Assembly: GCA_023078555.1 (NCBI GenBank)
Contig: CM041197.1
Coordinates: 5,539,810 to 5,603,809 of the forward strand
Source: Ulva prolifera
Taxonomy: Eukaryota > Chlorophyta > Ulvophyceae > Ulvales > Ulvaceae
Reading direction: 5' to 3'
Length of the DNA stretch: 64,000 nt
Below are positions 50,801-63,600 of the stretch, piece by piece. Position 1 is the stretch's first letter. Every line of letters begins with the position of its first letter. The notes beneath the pieces are model-generated. The model was not told the origin of the DNA, ran no database searches, and saw only the letters and a list, made by a program, of their open reading frames with translations. The translations under genes and the position numbers were made by a program.

Positions 50801-53800
50801 GGTGCTGAATATGTAATGTATTGGCTCATCGAGAAATGATTTTTCACACGTCGAAGTTGAGTGCTTCACTACAACACACTCTTCACATGACATAGGTGTG
50901 TGTGACCTTTGCGCACGTCCGTTAAGAGCAACATGCTTCCCTGTCACCTTGAAGTTGAAAAATCCACAGGTGCTGAATATGTAATGTATTGGCTCATCGA
51001 GACAAGATTTTCCACACGTCAAAGTTGAGTGCTTTACTACAACACACTCTTCACATGACATAGGTGTGTGTGACCTTTGCGCACGTCCGTTAAGAGCAAC
51101 ATGCTTCCCTGTCACCTTGAAGTTGAAAAGTTCACAGGTGCTAAATATGTAATGTATTGGCTCATCGAGAAATGATTTTTCACACGTCGAAGTTGAGTGC
51201 TTCACTACAACACACTTAGCACAAGATATAGGTGTGTGTGACCTTTGCGCACGTCCGTTAAAGCGCAACCGGGTTCCCTGTCACCTTGAAGTTGAAAAGT
51301 TCACAGGTGCTGAATATGTAATGTATTGGCTCATCGAGAAATGATTTTCCACACGTCGAAGTTGAGTGCTTCACTACACCACACTCTTCACATGACATAG
51401 GTGTGTGTGACCTTTGCGCACGTCCGTTAAGAGCAACATGCTTCCCTGTCACCTTGAAGTTGAAAAGTTCACAGGTGCTGAATATGTAATGTATTGGCTC
51501 ATCGAGACAAGATTTTCCACACGTCAAAGTTGAGTGCTTTACTACAACACACTTATCACAAGACATATGTGTGTGTGACCTTTGCGCACGTCCGTTAAAG
51601 CGCAACCGGGTTCCCTGTCACCTTGAAGTTGAAAAGTTCACAGGTGCTGGATATATAATGTATTGGCTCATCGAGAAATGATTTTCCACACGTCGAAGTT
51701 GAGTGCTTCACTACACCACACTCTTCACATGACATAGGTGTGTGAGACCTTTGCGCACGTCCGTTAAGAGCAACATGCTTCCCTGTCACCTAGTAGTTGA
51801 AAAGTTCACAGGCGCTGTATATGGCATGCATTTACTCAGCGTGAAGAGAATTCGACACATTGGATCAGAGCGCTACTCTAGAACACACTTATCACAAGAC
51901 ATATGTGTGTGTGACCTTTGCGCACGTCCGTTAAGAGCAACATGCTTCCCTGTCACCTAGTAGTTGAAAAGTTCACAGGCGCTGTATATGGCATGCATTT
52001 ACTCAGCGTGAAGAGAATTCGACACATTGGATCAGAGCGCTACTCTAGAACACACTTATCACAAGACATATGTGTGTGTGACCTTTGCGCACGTCCGTTA
52101 AGAGCAACATGTTTCCCTGTCACCTTGAAGTTGAAAAGTTCACAGGTGCTAGATATGTAATGTATTGGCTCATCGAGAAAAGAGTTTCCACACGTCGAAG
52201 TTGAGTGCTTTACTGCAACAGACTCTACACATGACATAGGTGTGTGTGACCTTTGCGCACGTCCGTTAAAGCGCAACCGGCTTCCCCGTCACCTAGTAGT
52301 TGAAAAGTTCACAGGCGCTGTATATGGCATGCATTTACTCATCGAGAAGAGAATTCGACACATTGGATCAGAGCGCTCCTCTAGAACACACTTATCACAA
52401 GATATATGTGTGTATGACCTTTGCGCACGTCCGTTAAGAGCAACATGCTTCCCTGTCACCTTGAAGTTGAAAAGTTCACAGGTGCTGAATATGTAATGTA
52501 TTGGCTCATCGAGAAATGATTTTTCACACGTCGAAGTTGAGTGCTTTACTACAACACACTTAACACAAGATATAGGTGTGTGTGACCTTTGCGCACGTCC
52601 GTTAAAGTGCAACCGGGTTCCCTGTCACCTAAAAGTTAAAAAGTTCACAGGTGCTGGATATGTAATGTATTGGCTCATCGAGAAAAGATTTTCCACACGT
52701 CGAAGTTGAGTGCTTCACTACAACACACTCTTCACATGACATAGGTGTGTGTGACCTTTGCGCACGTCCGTTAAGAGCAACATGCTTCCCTGTCACCTTG
52801 AAGTTGAAAAGTTCACAGGTGCTGAATATGTAATGTATTGGCTCATCGAGAAAAGATTTTCCACACGTCGAAGTTGAGTGCTTCACTACAACACACTCTT
52901 CACATGACATAGGTGTGTGTGACCTTTGCGCACGTCCGTTAAGAGCAACATGCTTCCCTGTCACCTTGAAGTTGAAAAGTTCACAGGTGCTGAATATGTA
53001 ATGTATTGGCTCATCGAGAAAAGATTTTCCACACGTCGAAGTTGAGTGCTTTACTACAACACACTCTTCACATGACATAGGTGTGTGTGACCTTTGCGCA
53101 CGTCCGTTAAGAGCAACATGCTTCCCTGTCACCTTGAAGTTGAAAAGTTCACAGGTGCTGAATATGTAATGTATTGGCTCATCGAGAAATGATTTTCCAC
53201 ACGTCGAAGTTGAGTGCTTCACTACACCACACTCTTCACATGACATAGGTGTGTGTGACCTTTGCGCACGTCCGTTAAGAGCAACATGCTTCCCTGTCAC
53301 CTTGAAGTTGAAAAGTTCACAGGTGCTAAATATGTAATGTATTGGCTCATCGAGAAATGATTTTTCACACGTCGAAGTTGAGTGCTTCACTACAACACAC
53401 TCTTCACATGACATAGGTGTGTGTGACCTTTGCGCACGTCCGTTAAGAGCAACATGCTTCCCTGTCACCTTGAAGTTGAAAAGTTCACAGGTGCTGAATA
53501 TGTAATGTATTGGCTCATCGAGAAATGATTTTCCACACGTCGAAGTTGAGTGCTTCACTACACCACACTCTTCACATGACATAGGTGTGTGTGACCTTTG
53601 CGCACGTCCGTTAAGAGCAACATGCTTCCCTGTCACCTTGAAGTTGAAAAGTTCACAGGTGCTAAATATGTAATGTATTGGCTCATCGAGAAATGATTTT
53701 TCACACGTCGAAGTTGAGTGCTTCACTACAACACACTCTTCACATGACATAGGTGTGTGTGACCTTTGCGCACGTCCGTTAAGAGCAACATGCTTCCCTG

Positions 53801-54606
53801 TCACCTTGAAGTTGAAAAGTTCACAGGTGCTGAATATGTAATGTATTGGCTCATCGAGAAATGATTTTTCACACGTCGAAGTTGAGTGCTTCACTACAAC
53901 ACACTCTTCACATGACATAGGTGTGTGTGACCTTTGCGCACGTCCGTTAAGAGCAACATGCTTCCCTGTCACCTTGAAGTTGAAAAGTTCACAGGTGCTA
54001 AATATGTAATGTATTGGCTCATCGAGAAATGATTTTTCACACGTCGAAGTTGAGTGCTTCACTACAACACACTCTACACATGACATAGGTGTGTGTGACC
54101 TTTGCGCACGTCCGTTAAAGCGCAACCGGCGTCCCTGTCACCTAGTAGTTGAAAAGTTCACAGGCGCTGTATATGGCATGCATTTACTCAGCGTGAAGAG
54201 AATTCGACACATTGGATCAGAGCGCTACTCTAGAACACACTTATCACAAGACATATGTGTGTGTGACCTTTGCGCACGTCCGTTAAGAGCAACATGTTTC
54301 CCTGTCACCTTGAAGTTGAAAAGTTCACAGGTGCTAGATATGTAATGTATTGGCTCATCGAGAAATGATTTTTCACACGTCGAAGTTGAGTGCTTTACTA
54401 CAACACACTTAACACAAGATATAGGTGTGTGTGACCTTTGCGCACGTCCGTTAAAGCGCAACCGGGTTCCCTGTCACCTTGAAGTTGAAAAGTTCACAGG
54501 TGCTGGATATGTAATGTATTGGCTCATCGAGAAATGATTTTCCACACGTCGAAGTTGAGTGCTTCACTACACCACACTCTTCACATGACATAGGTGTGTG
54601 TGACCT
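47885..54606 (+). repeat. Two higher-order units with a 3866-bp-lag duplication
   Basis: Doubled B1 pairs start at 47885 and 51751. The stretch of about 47090-49665 matches about 50956-53531 at a lag of 3866 bp, including cttagcacaagat (about 47349 and 51215), ggatatataatg (about 47785 and 51651) and the rare ggtgtgtgagacc (about 47872 and 51738). One difference is gaaaatattttcc at about 48983. The monomer at 49900 joins a B1-type accggcgtccc leader to an A body. The unit 51751-54606 is 2856 bp, the canonical form plus two A monomers. Confidence 0.9.
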
Positions 54607-57600
54607 TTGCGCACGTCCGTTAAGAGCAACATGCTTCCCTGTCACCTAGTAGTTGAAAAGTTCACAGGCGCTGTATATGGCATGCATTTACTCAGCGTGA
54701 AGAGAATTCGACACATTGGATCAGAGCGCTACTCTAGAACACACTTATCACAAGACATATGTGTGTGTGACCTTTGCGCACGTCCGTTAAGAGCAACATG
54801 CTTCCCTGTCACCTAGTAGTTGAAAAGTTCACAGGCGCTGTATATGGCATGCATTTACTCAGCGTGAAGAGAATTCGACACATTGGATCAGAGCGCTACT
54901 CTAGAACACACTTATCACAAGACATATGTGTGTGTGACCTTTGCGCACGTCCGTTAAGAGCAACATGTTTCCCTGTCACCTTGAAGTTGAAAAGTTCACA
55001 GGTGCTAGATATGTAATGTATTGGCTCATCGAGAAAAGAGTTTCCACACGTCGAAGTTGAGTGCTTTACTGCAACAGACTCTACACATGACATAGGTGTG
55101 TGTGACCTTTGCGCACGTCCGTTAAAGCGCAACCGGCTTCCCCGTCACCTAGTAGTTGAAAAGTTCACAGGCGCTGTATATGGCATGCATTTACTCATCG
55201 AGAAGAGAATTCGACACATTGGATCAGAGCGCTCCTCTAGAACACACTTATCACAAGATATATGTGTGTGTGACCTTTGCGCACGTCCGTTAAGAGCAAC
55301 ATGCTTCCCTGTCACCTTGAAGTTGAAAAGTTCACAGGTGCTGAATATGTAATGTATTGGCTCATCGAGAAAAGATTTTCCACACGTCGAAGTTGAGTGC
55401 TTTACTACAACACACTCTTCACATGACATAGGTGTGTGTGACCTTTGCGCACGTCCGTTAAGAGCAACATGCTTCCCTGTCACCTTGAAGTTGAAAAGTT
55501 CACAGGTGCTGAATATGTAATGTATTGGCTCATCGAGAAATGATTTTCCACACGTCGAAGTTGAGTGCTTCACTACACCACACTCTTCACATGACATAGG
55601 TGTGTGTGACCTTTGCGCACGTCCGTTAAGAGCAACATGCTTCCCTGTCACCTTGAAGTTGAAAAGTTCACAGGTGCTAAATATGTAATGTATTGGCTCA
55701 TCGAGAAATGATTTTTCACACGTCGAAGTTGAGTGCTTCACTACAACACACTCTTCACATGACATAGGTGTGTGTGACCTTTGCGCACGTCCGTTAAGAG
55801 CAACATGCTTCCCTGTCACCTTGAAGTTGAAAAGTTCACAGGTGCTGAATATGTAATGTATTGGCTCATCGAGAAATGATTTTCCACACGTCGAAGTTGA
55901 GTGCTTCACTACACCACACTCTTCACATGACATAGGTGTGTGTGACCTTTGCGCACGTCCGTTAAGAGCAACATGCTTCCCTGTCACCTTGAAGTTGAAA
56001 AGTTCACAGGTGCTAAATATGTAATGTATTGGCTCATCGAGAAATGATTTTTCACACGTCGAAGTTGAGTGCTTCACTACAACACACTCTTCACATGACA
56101 TAGGTGTGTGTGACCTTTGCGCACGTCCGTTAAGAGCAACATGCTTCCCTGTCACCTTGAAGTTGAAAAGTTCACAGGTGCTGAATATGTAATGTATTGG
56201 CTCATCGAGAAATGATTTTTCACACGTCGAAGTTGAGTGCTTCACTACAACACACTCTTCACATGACATAGGTGTGTGTGACCTTTGCGCACGTCCGTTA
56301 AGAGCAACATGCTTCCCTGTCACCTTGAAGTTGAAAAGTTCACAGGTGCTAAATATGTAATGTATTGGCTCATCGAGAAATGATTTTTCACACGTCGAAG
56401 TTGAGTGCTTCACTACAACACACTCTACACATGACATAGGTGTGTGTGACCTTTGCGCACGTCCGTTAAAGCGCAACCGGCGTCCCTGTCACCTAGTAGT
56501 TGAAAAGTTCACAGGCGCTGTATATGGCATGCATTTACTCAGCGTGAAGAGAATTCGACACATTGGATCAGAGCGCTACTCTAGAACACACTTATCACAA
56601 GACATATGTGTGTGTGACCTTTGCGCACGTCCGTTAAGAGCAACATGTTTCCCTGTCACCTTGAAGTTGAAAAGTTCACAGGTGCTAGATATGTAATGTA
56701 TTGGCTCATCGAGAAATGATTTTTCACACGTCGAAGTTGAGTGCTTTACTACAACACACTTAACACAAGATATAGGTGTGTGTGACCTTTGCGCACGTCC
56801 GTTAAAGCGCAACCGGGTTCCCTGTCACCTTGAAGTTGAAAAGTTCACAGGTGCTGGATATGTAATGTATTGGCTCATCGAGAAATGATTTTCCACACGT
56901 CGAAGTTGAGTGCTTCACTACACCACACTCTTCACATGACATAGGTGTGTGTGACCTTTGCGCACGTCCGTTAAGAGCAACATGCTTCCCTGTCACCTAG
57001 TAGTTGAAAAGTTCACAGGCGCTGTATATGGCATGCATTTACTCAGCGTGAAGAGAATTCGACACATTGGATCAGAGCGCTACTCTAGAACACACTTATC
57101 ACAAGACATATGTGTGTGTGACCTTTGCGCACGTCCGTTAAGAGCAACATGCTTCCCTGTCACCTAGTAGTTGAAAAGTTCACAGGCGCTGTATATGGCA
57201 TGCATTTACTCAGCGTGAAGAGAATTCGACACATTGGATCAGAGCGCTACTCTAGAACACACTTATCACAAGACATATGTGTGTGTGACCTTTGCGCACG
57301 TCCGTTAAGAGCAACATGTTTCCCTGTCACCTTGAAGTTGAAAAGTTCACAGGTGCTAGATATGTAATGTATTGGCTCATCGAGAAAAGAGTTTCCACAC
57401 GTCGAAGTTGAGTGCTTTACTGCAACAGACTCTACACATGACATAGGTGTGTGTGACCTTTGCGCACGTCCGTTAAAGCGCAACCGGCTTCCCCGTCACC
57501 TAGTAGTTGAAAAGTTCACAGGCGCTGTATATGGCATGCATTTACTCATCGAGAAGAGAATTCGACACATTGGATCAGAGCGCTCCTCTAGAACACACTT

Positions 57601-60600
57601 ATCACAAGATATATGTGTGTGTGACATTTGCGCACGTCCGTTAAGAGCAACATGCTTCCCTGTCACCTTGAAGTTGAAAAGTTCACAGGTGCTGAATATG
57701 TAATGTATTGGCTCATCGAGAAAAGATTTTCCACACGTCGAAGTTGAGTGCTTCACTACAACACACTCTTCACATGACATAGGTGTGTGTGACCTTTGCG
57801 CACGTCCGTTAAGAGCAACATGCTTCCCTGTCACCTTGAAGTTGAAAAGTTCACAGGTGCTGAATATGTAATGTATTGGCTCATCGAGAAAAGATTTTCC
57901 ACACGTCGAAGTTGAGTGCTTTACTACAACACACTCTTCACATGACATAGGTGTGTGTGACCTTTGCGCACGTCCGTTAAGAGCAACATGCTTCCCTGTC
58001 ACCTTGAAGTTGAAAAGTTCACAGGTGCTGAATATGTAATGTATTGGCTCATCGAGAAATGATTTTCCACACGTCGAAGTTGAGTGCTTCACTACACCAC
58101 ACTCTTCACATGACATAGGTGTGTGTGACCTTTGCGCACGTCCGTTAAGAGCAACATGCTTCCCTGTCACCTTGAAGTTGAAAAGTTCACAGGTGCTAAA
58201 TATGTAATGTATTGGCTCATCGAGAAATGATTTTTCACACGTCGAAGTTGAGTGCTTCACTACAACACACTCTTCACATGACATAGGTGTGTGTGACCTT
58301 TGCGCACGTCCGTTAAGAGCAACATGCTTCCCTGTCACCTTGAAGTTGAAAAGTTCACAGGTGCTGAATATGTAATGTATTGGCTCATCGAGAAAAGATT
58401 TTCCACACGTCGAAGTTGAGTGCTTTACTACAACACACTCTTCACATGACATAGGTGTGTGTGACCTTTGCGCACGTCCGTTAAGAGCAACATGCTTCCC
58501 TGTCACCTTGAAGTTGAAAAGTTCACAGGTGCTGAATATGTAATGTATTGGCTCATCGAGAAATGATTTTCCACACGTCGAAGTTGAGTGCTTCACTACA
58601 CCACACTCTTCACATGACATAGGTGTGTGTGACCTTTGCGCACGTCCGTTAAGAGCAACATGCTTCCCTGTCACCTTGAAGTTGAAAAGTTCACAGGTGC
58701 TAAATATGTAATGTATTGGCTCATCGAGAAATGATTTTTCACACGTCGAAGTTGAGTGCTTCACTACAACACACTCTTCACATGACATAGGTGTGTGTGA
58801 CCTTTGCGCACGTCCGTTAAGAGCAACATGCTTCCCTGTCACCTTGAAGTTGAAAAGTTCACAGGTGCTGAATATGTAATGTATTGGCTCATCGAGAAAT
58901 GATTTTTCACACGTCGAAGTTGAGTGCTTCACTACAACACACTCTTCACATGACATAGGTGTGTGTGACCTTTGCGCACGTCCGTTAAGAGCAACATGCT
59001 TCCCTGTCACCTTGAAGTTGAAAAGTTCACAGGTGCTAAATATGTAATGTATTGGCTCATCGAGAAATGATTTTTCACACGTCGAAGTTGAGTGCTTCAC
59101 TACAACACACTCTACACATGACATAGGTGTGTGTGACCTTTGCGCACGTCCGTTAAAGCGCAACCGGCGTCCCTGTCACCTAGTAGTTGAAAAGTTCACA
59201 GGCGCTGTATATGGCATGCATTTACTCAGCGTGAAGAGAATTCGACACATTGGATCAGAGCGCTACTCTAGAACACACTTATCACAAGACATATGTGTGT
59301 GTGACCTTTGCGCACGTCCGTTAAGAGCAACATGTTTCCCTGTCACCTTGAAGTTGAAAAGTTCACAGGTGCTAGATATGTAATGTATTGGCTCATCGAG
59401 AAATGATTTTTCACACGTCGAAGTTGAGTGCTTTACTACAACACACTTAACACAAGATATAGGTGTGTGTGACCTTTGCGCACGTCCGTTAAAGCGCAAC
59501 CGGGTTCCCTGTCACCTTGAAGTTGAAAAGTTCACAGGTGCTGGATATGTAATGTATTGGCTCATCGAGAAATGATTTTCCACACGTCGAAGTTGAGTGC
59601 TTCACTACACCACACTCTTCACATGACATAGGTGTGTGTGACCTTTGCGCACGTCCGTTAAGAGCAACATGCTTCCCTGTCACCTAGTAGTTGAAAAGTT
59701 CACAGGCGCTGTATATGGCATGCATTTACTCAGCGTGAAGAGAATTCGACACATTGGATCAGAGCGCTACTCTAGAACACACTTATCACAAGACATATGT
59801 GTGTGTGACCTTTGCGCACGTCCGTTAAGAGCAACATGCTTCCCTGTCACCTAGTAGTTGAAAAGTTCACAGGCGCTGTATATGGCATGCATTTACTCAG
59901 CGTGAAGAGAATTCGACACATTGGATCAGAGCGCTACTCTAGAACACACTTATCACAAGACATATGTGTGTGTGACCTTTGCGCACGTCCGTTAAGAGCA
60001 ACATGTTTCCCTGTCACCTTGAAGTTGAAAAGTTCACAGGTGCTAGATATGTAATGTATTGGCTCATCGAGAAAAGAGTTTCCACACGTCGAAGTTGAGT
60101 GCTTTACTGCAACAGACTCTACACATGACATAGGTGTGTGTGACCTTTGCGCACGTCCGTTAAAGCGCAACCGGCTTCCCCGTCACCTAGTAGTTGAAAA
60201 GTTCACAGGCGCTGTATATGGCATGCATTTACTCATCGAGAAGAGAATTCGACACATTGGATCAGAGCGCTCCTCTAGAACACACTTATCACAAGATATA
60301 TGTGTGTGTGACCTTTGCGCACGTCCGTTAAGAGCAACATGCTTCCCTGTCACCTTGAAGTTGAAAAGTTCACAGGTGCTGAATATGTAATGTATTGGCT
60401 CATCGAGAAAAGATTTTCCACACGTCGAAGTTGAGTGCTTCACTACAACACACTCTTCACATGACATAGGTGTGTGTGACCTTTGCGCACGTCCGTTAAG
60501 AGCAACATGCTTCCCTGTCACCTTGAAGTTGAAAAGTTCACAGGTGCTGAATATGTAATGTATTGGCTCATCGAGAAAAGATTTTCCACACGTCGAAGTT

Positions 60601-63600
60601 GAGTGCTTTACTACAACACACTCTTCACATGACATAGGTGTGTGTGACCTTTGCGCACGTCCGTTAAGAGCAACATGCTTCCCTGTCACCTTGAAGTTGA
60701 AAAGTTCACAGGTGCTAAATATGTAATGTATTGGCTCATCGAGAAATGATTTTTCACACGTCGAAGTTGAGTGCTTCACTACAACACACTCTTCACATGA
60801 CATAGGTGTGTGTGACCTTTGCGCACGTCCGTTAAGAGCAACATGCTTCCCTGTCACCTTGAAGTTGAAAAGTTCACAGGTGCTGAATATGTAATGTATT
60901 GGCTCATCGAGAAATGATTTTTCACACGTCGAAGTTGAGTGCTTCACTACAACACACTCTTCACATGACATAGGTGTGTGTGACCTTTGCGCACGTCCGT
61001 TAAGAGCAACATGCTTCCCTGTCACCTTGAAGTTGAAAAGTTCACAGGTGCTAAATATGTAATGTATTGGCTCATCGAGAAATGATTTTTCACACGTCGA
61101 AGTTGAGTGCTTCACTACAACACACTCTACACATGACATAGGTGTGTGTGACCTTTGCGCACGTCCGTTAAAGCGCAACCGGCGTCCCTGTCACCTAGTA
61201 GTTGAAAAGTTCACAGGCGCTGTATATGGCATGCATTTACTCAGCGTGAAGAGAATTCGACACATTGGATCAGAGCGCTACTCTAGAACACACTTATCAC
61301 AAGACATATGTGTGTGTGACCTTTGCGCACGTCCGTTAAGAGCAACATGTTTCCCTGTCACCTTGAAGTTGAAAAGTTCACAGGTGCTAGATATGTAATG
61401 TATTGGCTCATCGAGAAATGATTTTTCACACGTCGAAGTTGAGTGCTTTACTACAACACACTTAACACAAGATATAGGTGTGTGTGACCTTTGCGCACGT
61501 CCGTTAAAGCGCAACCGGGTTCCCTGTCACCTTGAAGTTGAAAAGTTCACAGGTGCTGAATATGTAATGTATTGGCTCATCGAGAAATGATTTTCCACAC
61601 GTCGAAGTTGAGTGCTTCACTACACCACACTCTTCACATGACATAGGTGTGTGTGACCTTTGCGCACGTCCGTTAAGAGCAACATGCTTCCCTGTCACCT
61701 TGAAGTTGAAAAGTTCACAGGTGCTGAATATGTAATGTATTGGCTCATCGAGACAAGATTTTCCACACGTCAAAGTTGAGTGCTTTACTACAACACACTT
61801 ATCACAAGACATATGTGTGTGTGACCTTTGCGCACGTCCGTTAAAGCGCAACCGGGTTCCCTGTCACCTTGAAGTTGAAAAGTTCACAGGTGCTGGATAT
61901 ATAATGTATTGGCTCATCGAGAAATGATTTTCCACACGTCGAAGTTGAGTGCTTCACTACACCACACTCTTCACATGACATAGGTGTGTGTGACCTTTGC
62001 GCACGTCCGTTAAGAGCAACATGCTTCCCTGTCACCTAGTAGTTGAAAAGTTCACAGGCGCTGTATATGGCATGCATTTACTCAGCGTGAAGAGAATTCG
62101 ACACATTGGATCAGAGCGCTACTCTAGAACACACTTATCACAAGACATATGTGTGTGTGACCTTTGCGCACGTCCGTTAAGAGCAACATGCTTCCCTGTC
62201 ACCTAGTAGTTGAAAAGTTCACAGGCGCTGTATATGGCATGCATTTACTCAGCGTGAAGAGAATTCGACACATTGGATCAGAGCGCTACTCTAGAACACA
62301 CTTATCACAAGACATATGTGTGTGTGACCTTTGCGCACGTCCGTTAAGAGCAACATGTTTCCCTGTCACCTTGAAGTTGAAAAGTTCACAGGTGCTAGAT
62401 ATGTAATGTATTGGCTCATCGAGAAAAGAGTTTCCACACGTCGAAGTTGAGTGCTTTACTGCAACAGACTCTACACATGACATAGGTGTGTGTGACCTTT
62501 GCGCACGTCCGTTAAAGCGCAACCGGCTTCCCCGTCACCTAGTAGTTGAAAAGTTCACAGGCGCTGTATATGGCATGCATTTACTCATCGAGAAGAGAAT
62601 TCGACACATTGGATCAGAGCGCTCCTCTAGAACACACTTATCACAAGATATATGTGTGTATGACCTTTGCGCACGTCCGTTAAGAGCAACATGCTTCCCT
62701 GTCACCTTGAAGTTGAAAAGTTCACAGGTGCTGAATATGTAATGTATTGGCTCATCGAGAAATGATTTTTCACACGTCGAAGTTGAGTGCTTTACTACAA
62801 CACACTTAACACAAGATATAGGTGTGTGTGACCTTTGCGCACGTCCGTTAAAGTGCAACCGGGTTCCCTGTCACCTAAAAGTTAAAAAGTTCACAGGTGC
62901 TGGATATGTAATGTATTGGCTCATCGAGAAAAGATTTTCCACACGTCGAAGTTGAGTGCTTCACTACAACACACTCTTCACATGACATAGGTGTGTGTGA
63001 CCTTTGCGCACGTCCGTTAAGAGCAACATGCTTCCCTGTCACCTTGAAGTTGAAAAGTTCACAGGTGCTGAATATGTAATGTATTGGCTCATCGAGAAAA
63101 GATTTTCCACACGTCGAAGTTGAGTGCTTCACTACAACACACTCTTCACATGACATAGGTGTGTGTGACCTTTGCGCACGTCCGTTAAGAGCAACATGCT
63201 TCCCTGTCACCTTGAAGTTGAAAAGTTCACAGGTGCTGAATATGTAATGTATTGGCTCATCGAGAAAAGATTTTCCACACGTCGAAGTTGAGTGCTTTAC
63301 TACAACACACTCTTCACATGACATAGGTGTGTGTGACCTTTGCGCACGTCCGTTAAGAGCAACATGCTTCCCTGTCACCTTGAAGTTGAAAAGTTCACAG
63401 GTGCTGAATATGTAATGTATTGGCTCATCGAGAAATGATTTTCCACACGTCGAAGTTGAGTGCTTCACTACACCACACTCTTCACATGACATAGGTGTGT
63501 GTGACCTTTGCGCACGTCCGTTAAGAGCAACATGCTTCCCTGTCACCTTGAAGTTGAAAAGTTCACAGGTGCTAAATATGTAATGTATTGGCTCATCGAG

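Noticed and set aside
57496-59163. - strand motifs SCEEC and TCGKSF as zinc fingers
   Set aside because: They look finger-like, but the spacing from His to the first Cys is five rather than eight, and no Cys lies three residues before CGKSF. The + strand frame fits the C2H2 spacing better.
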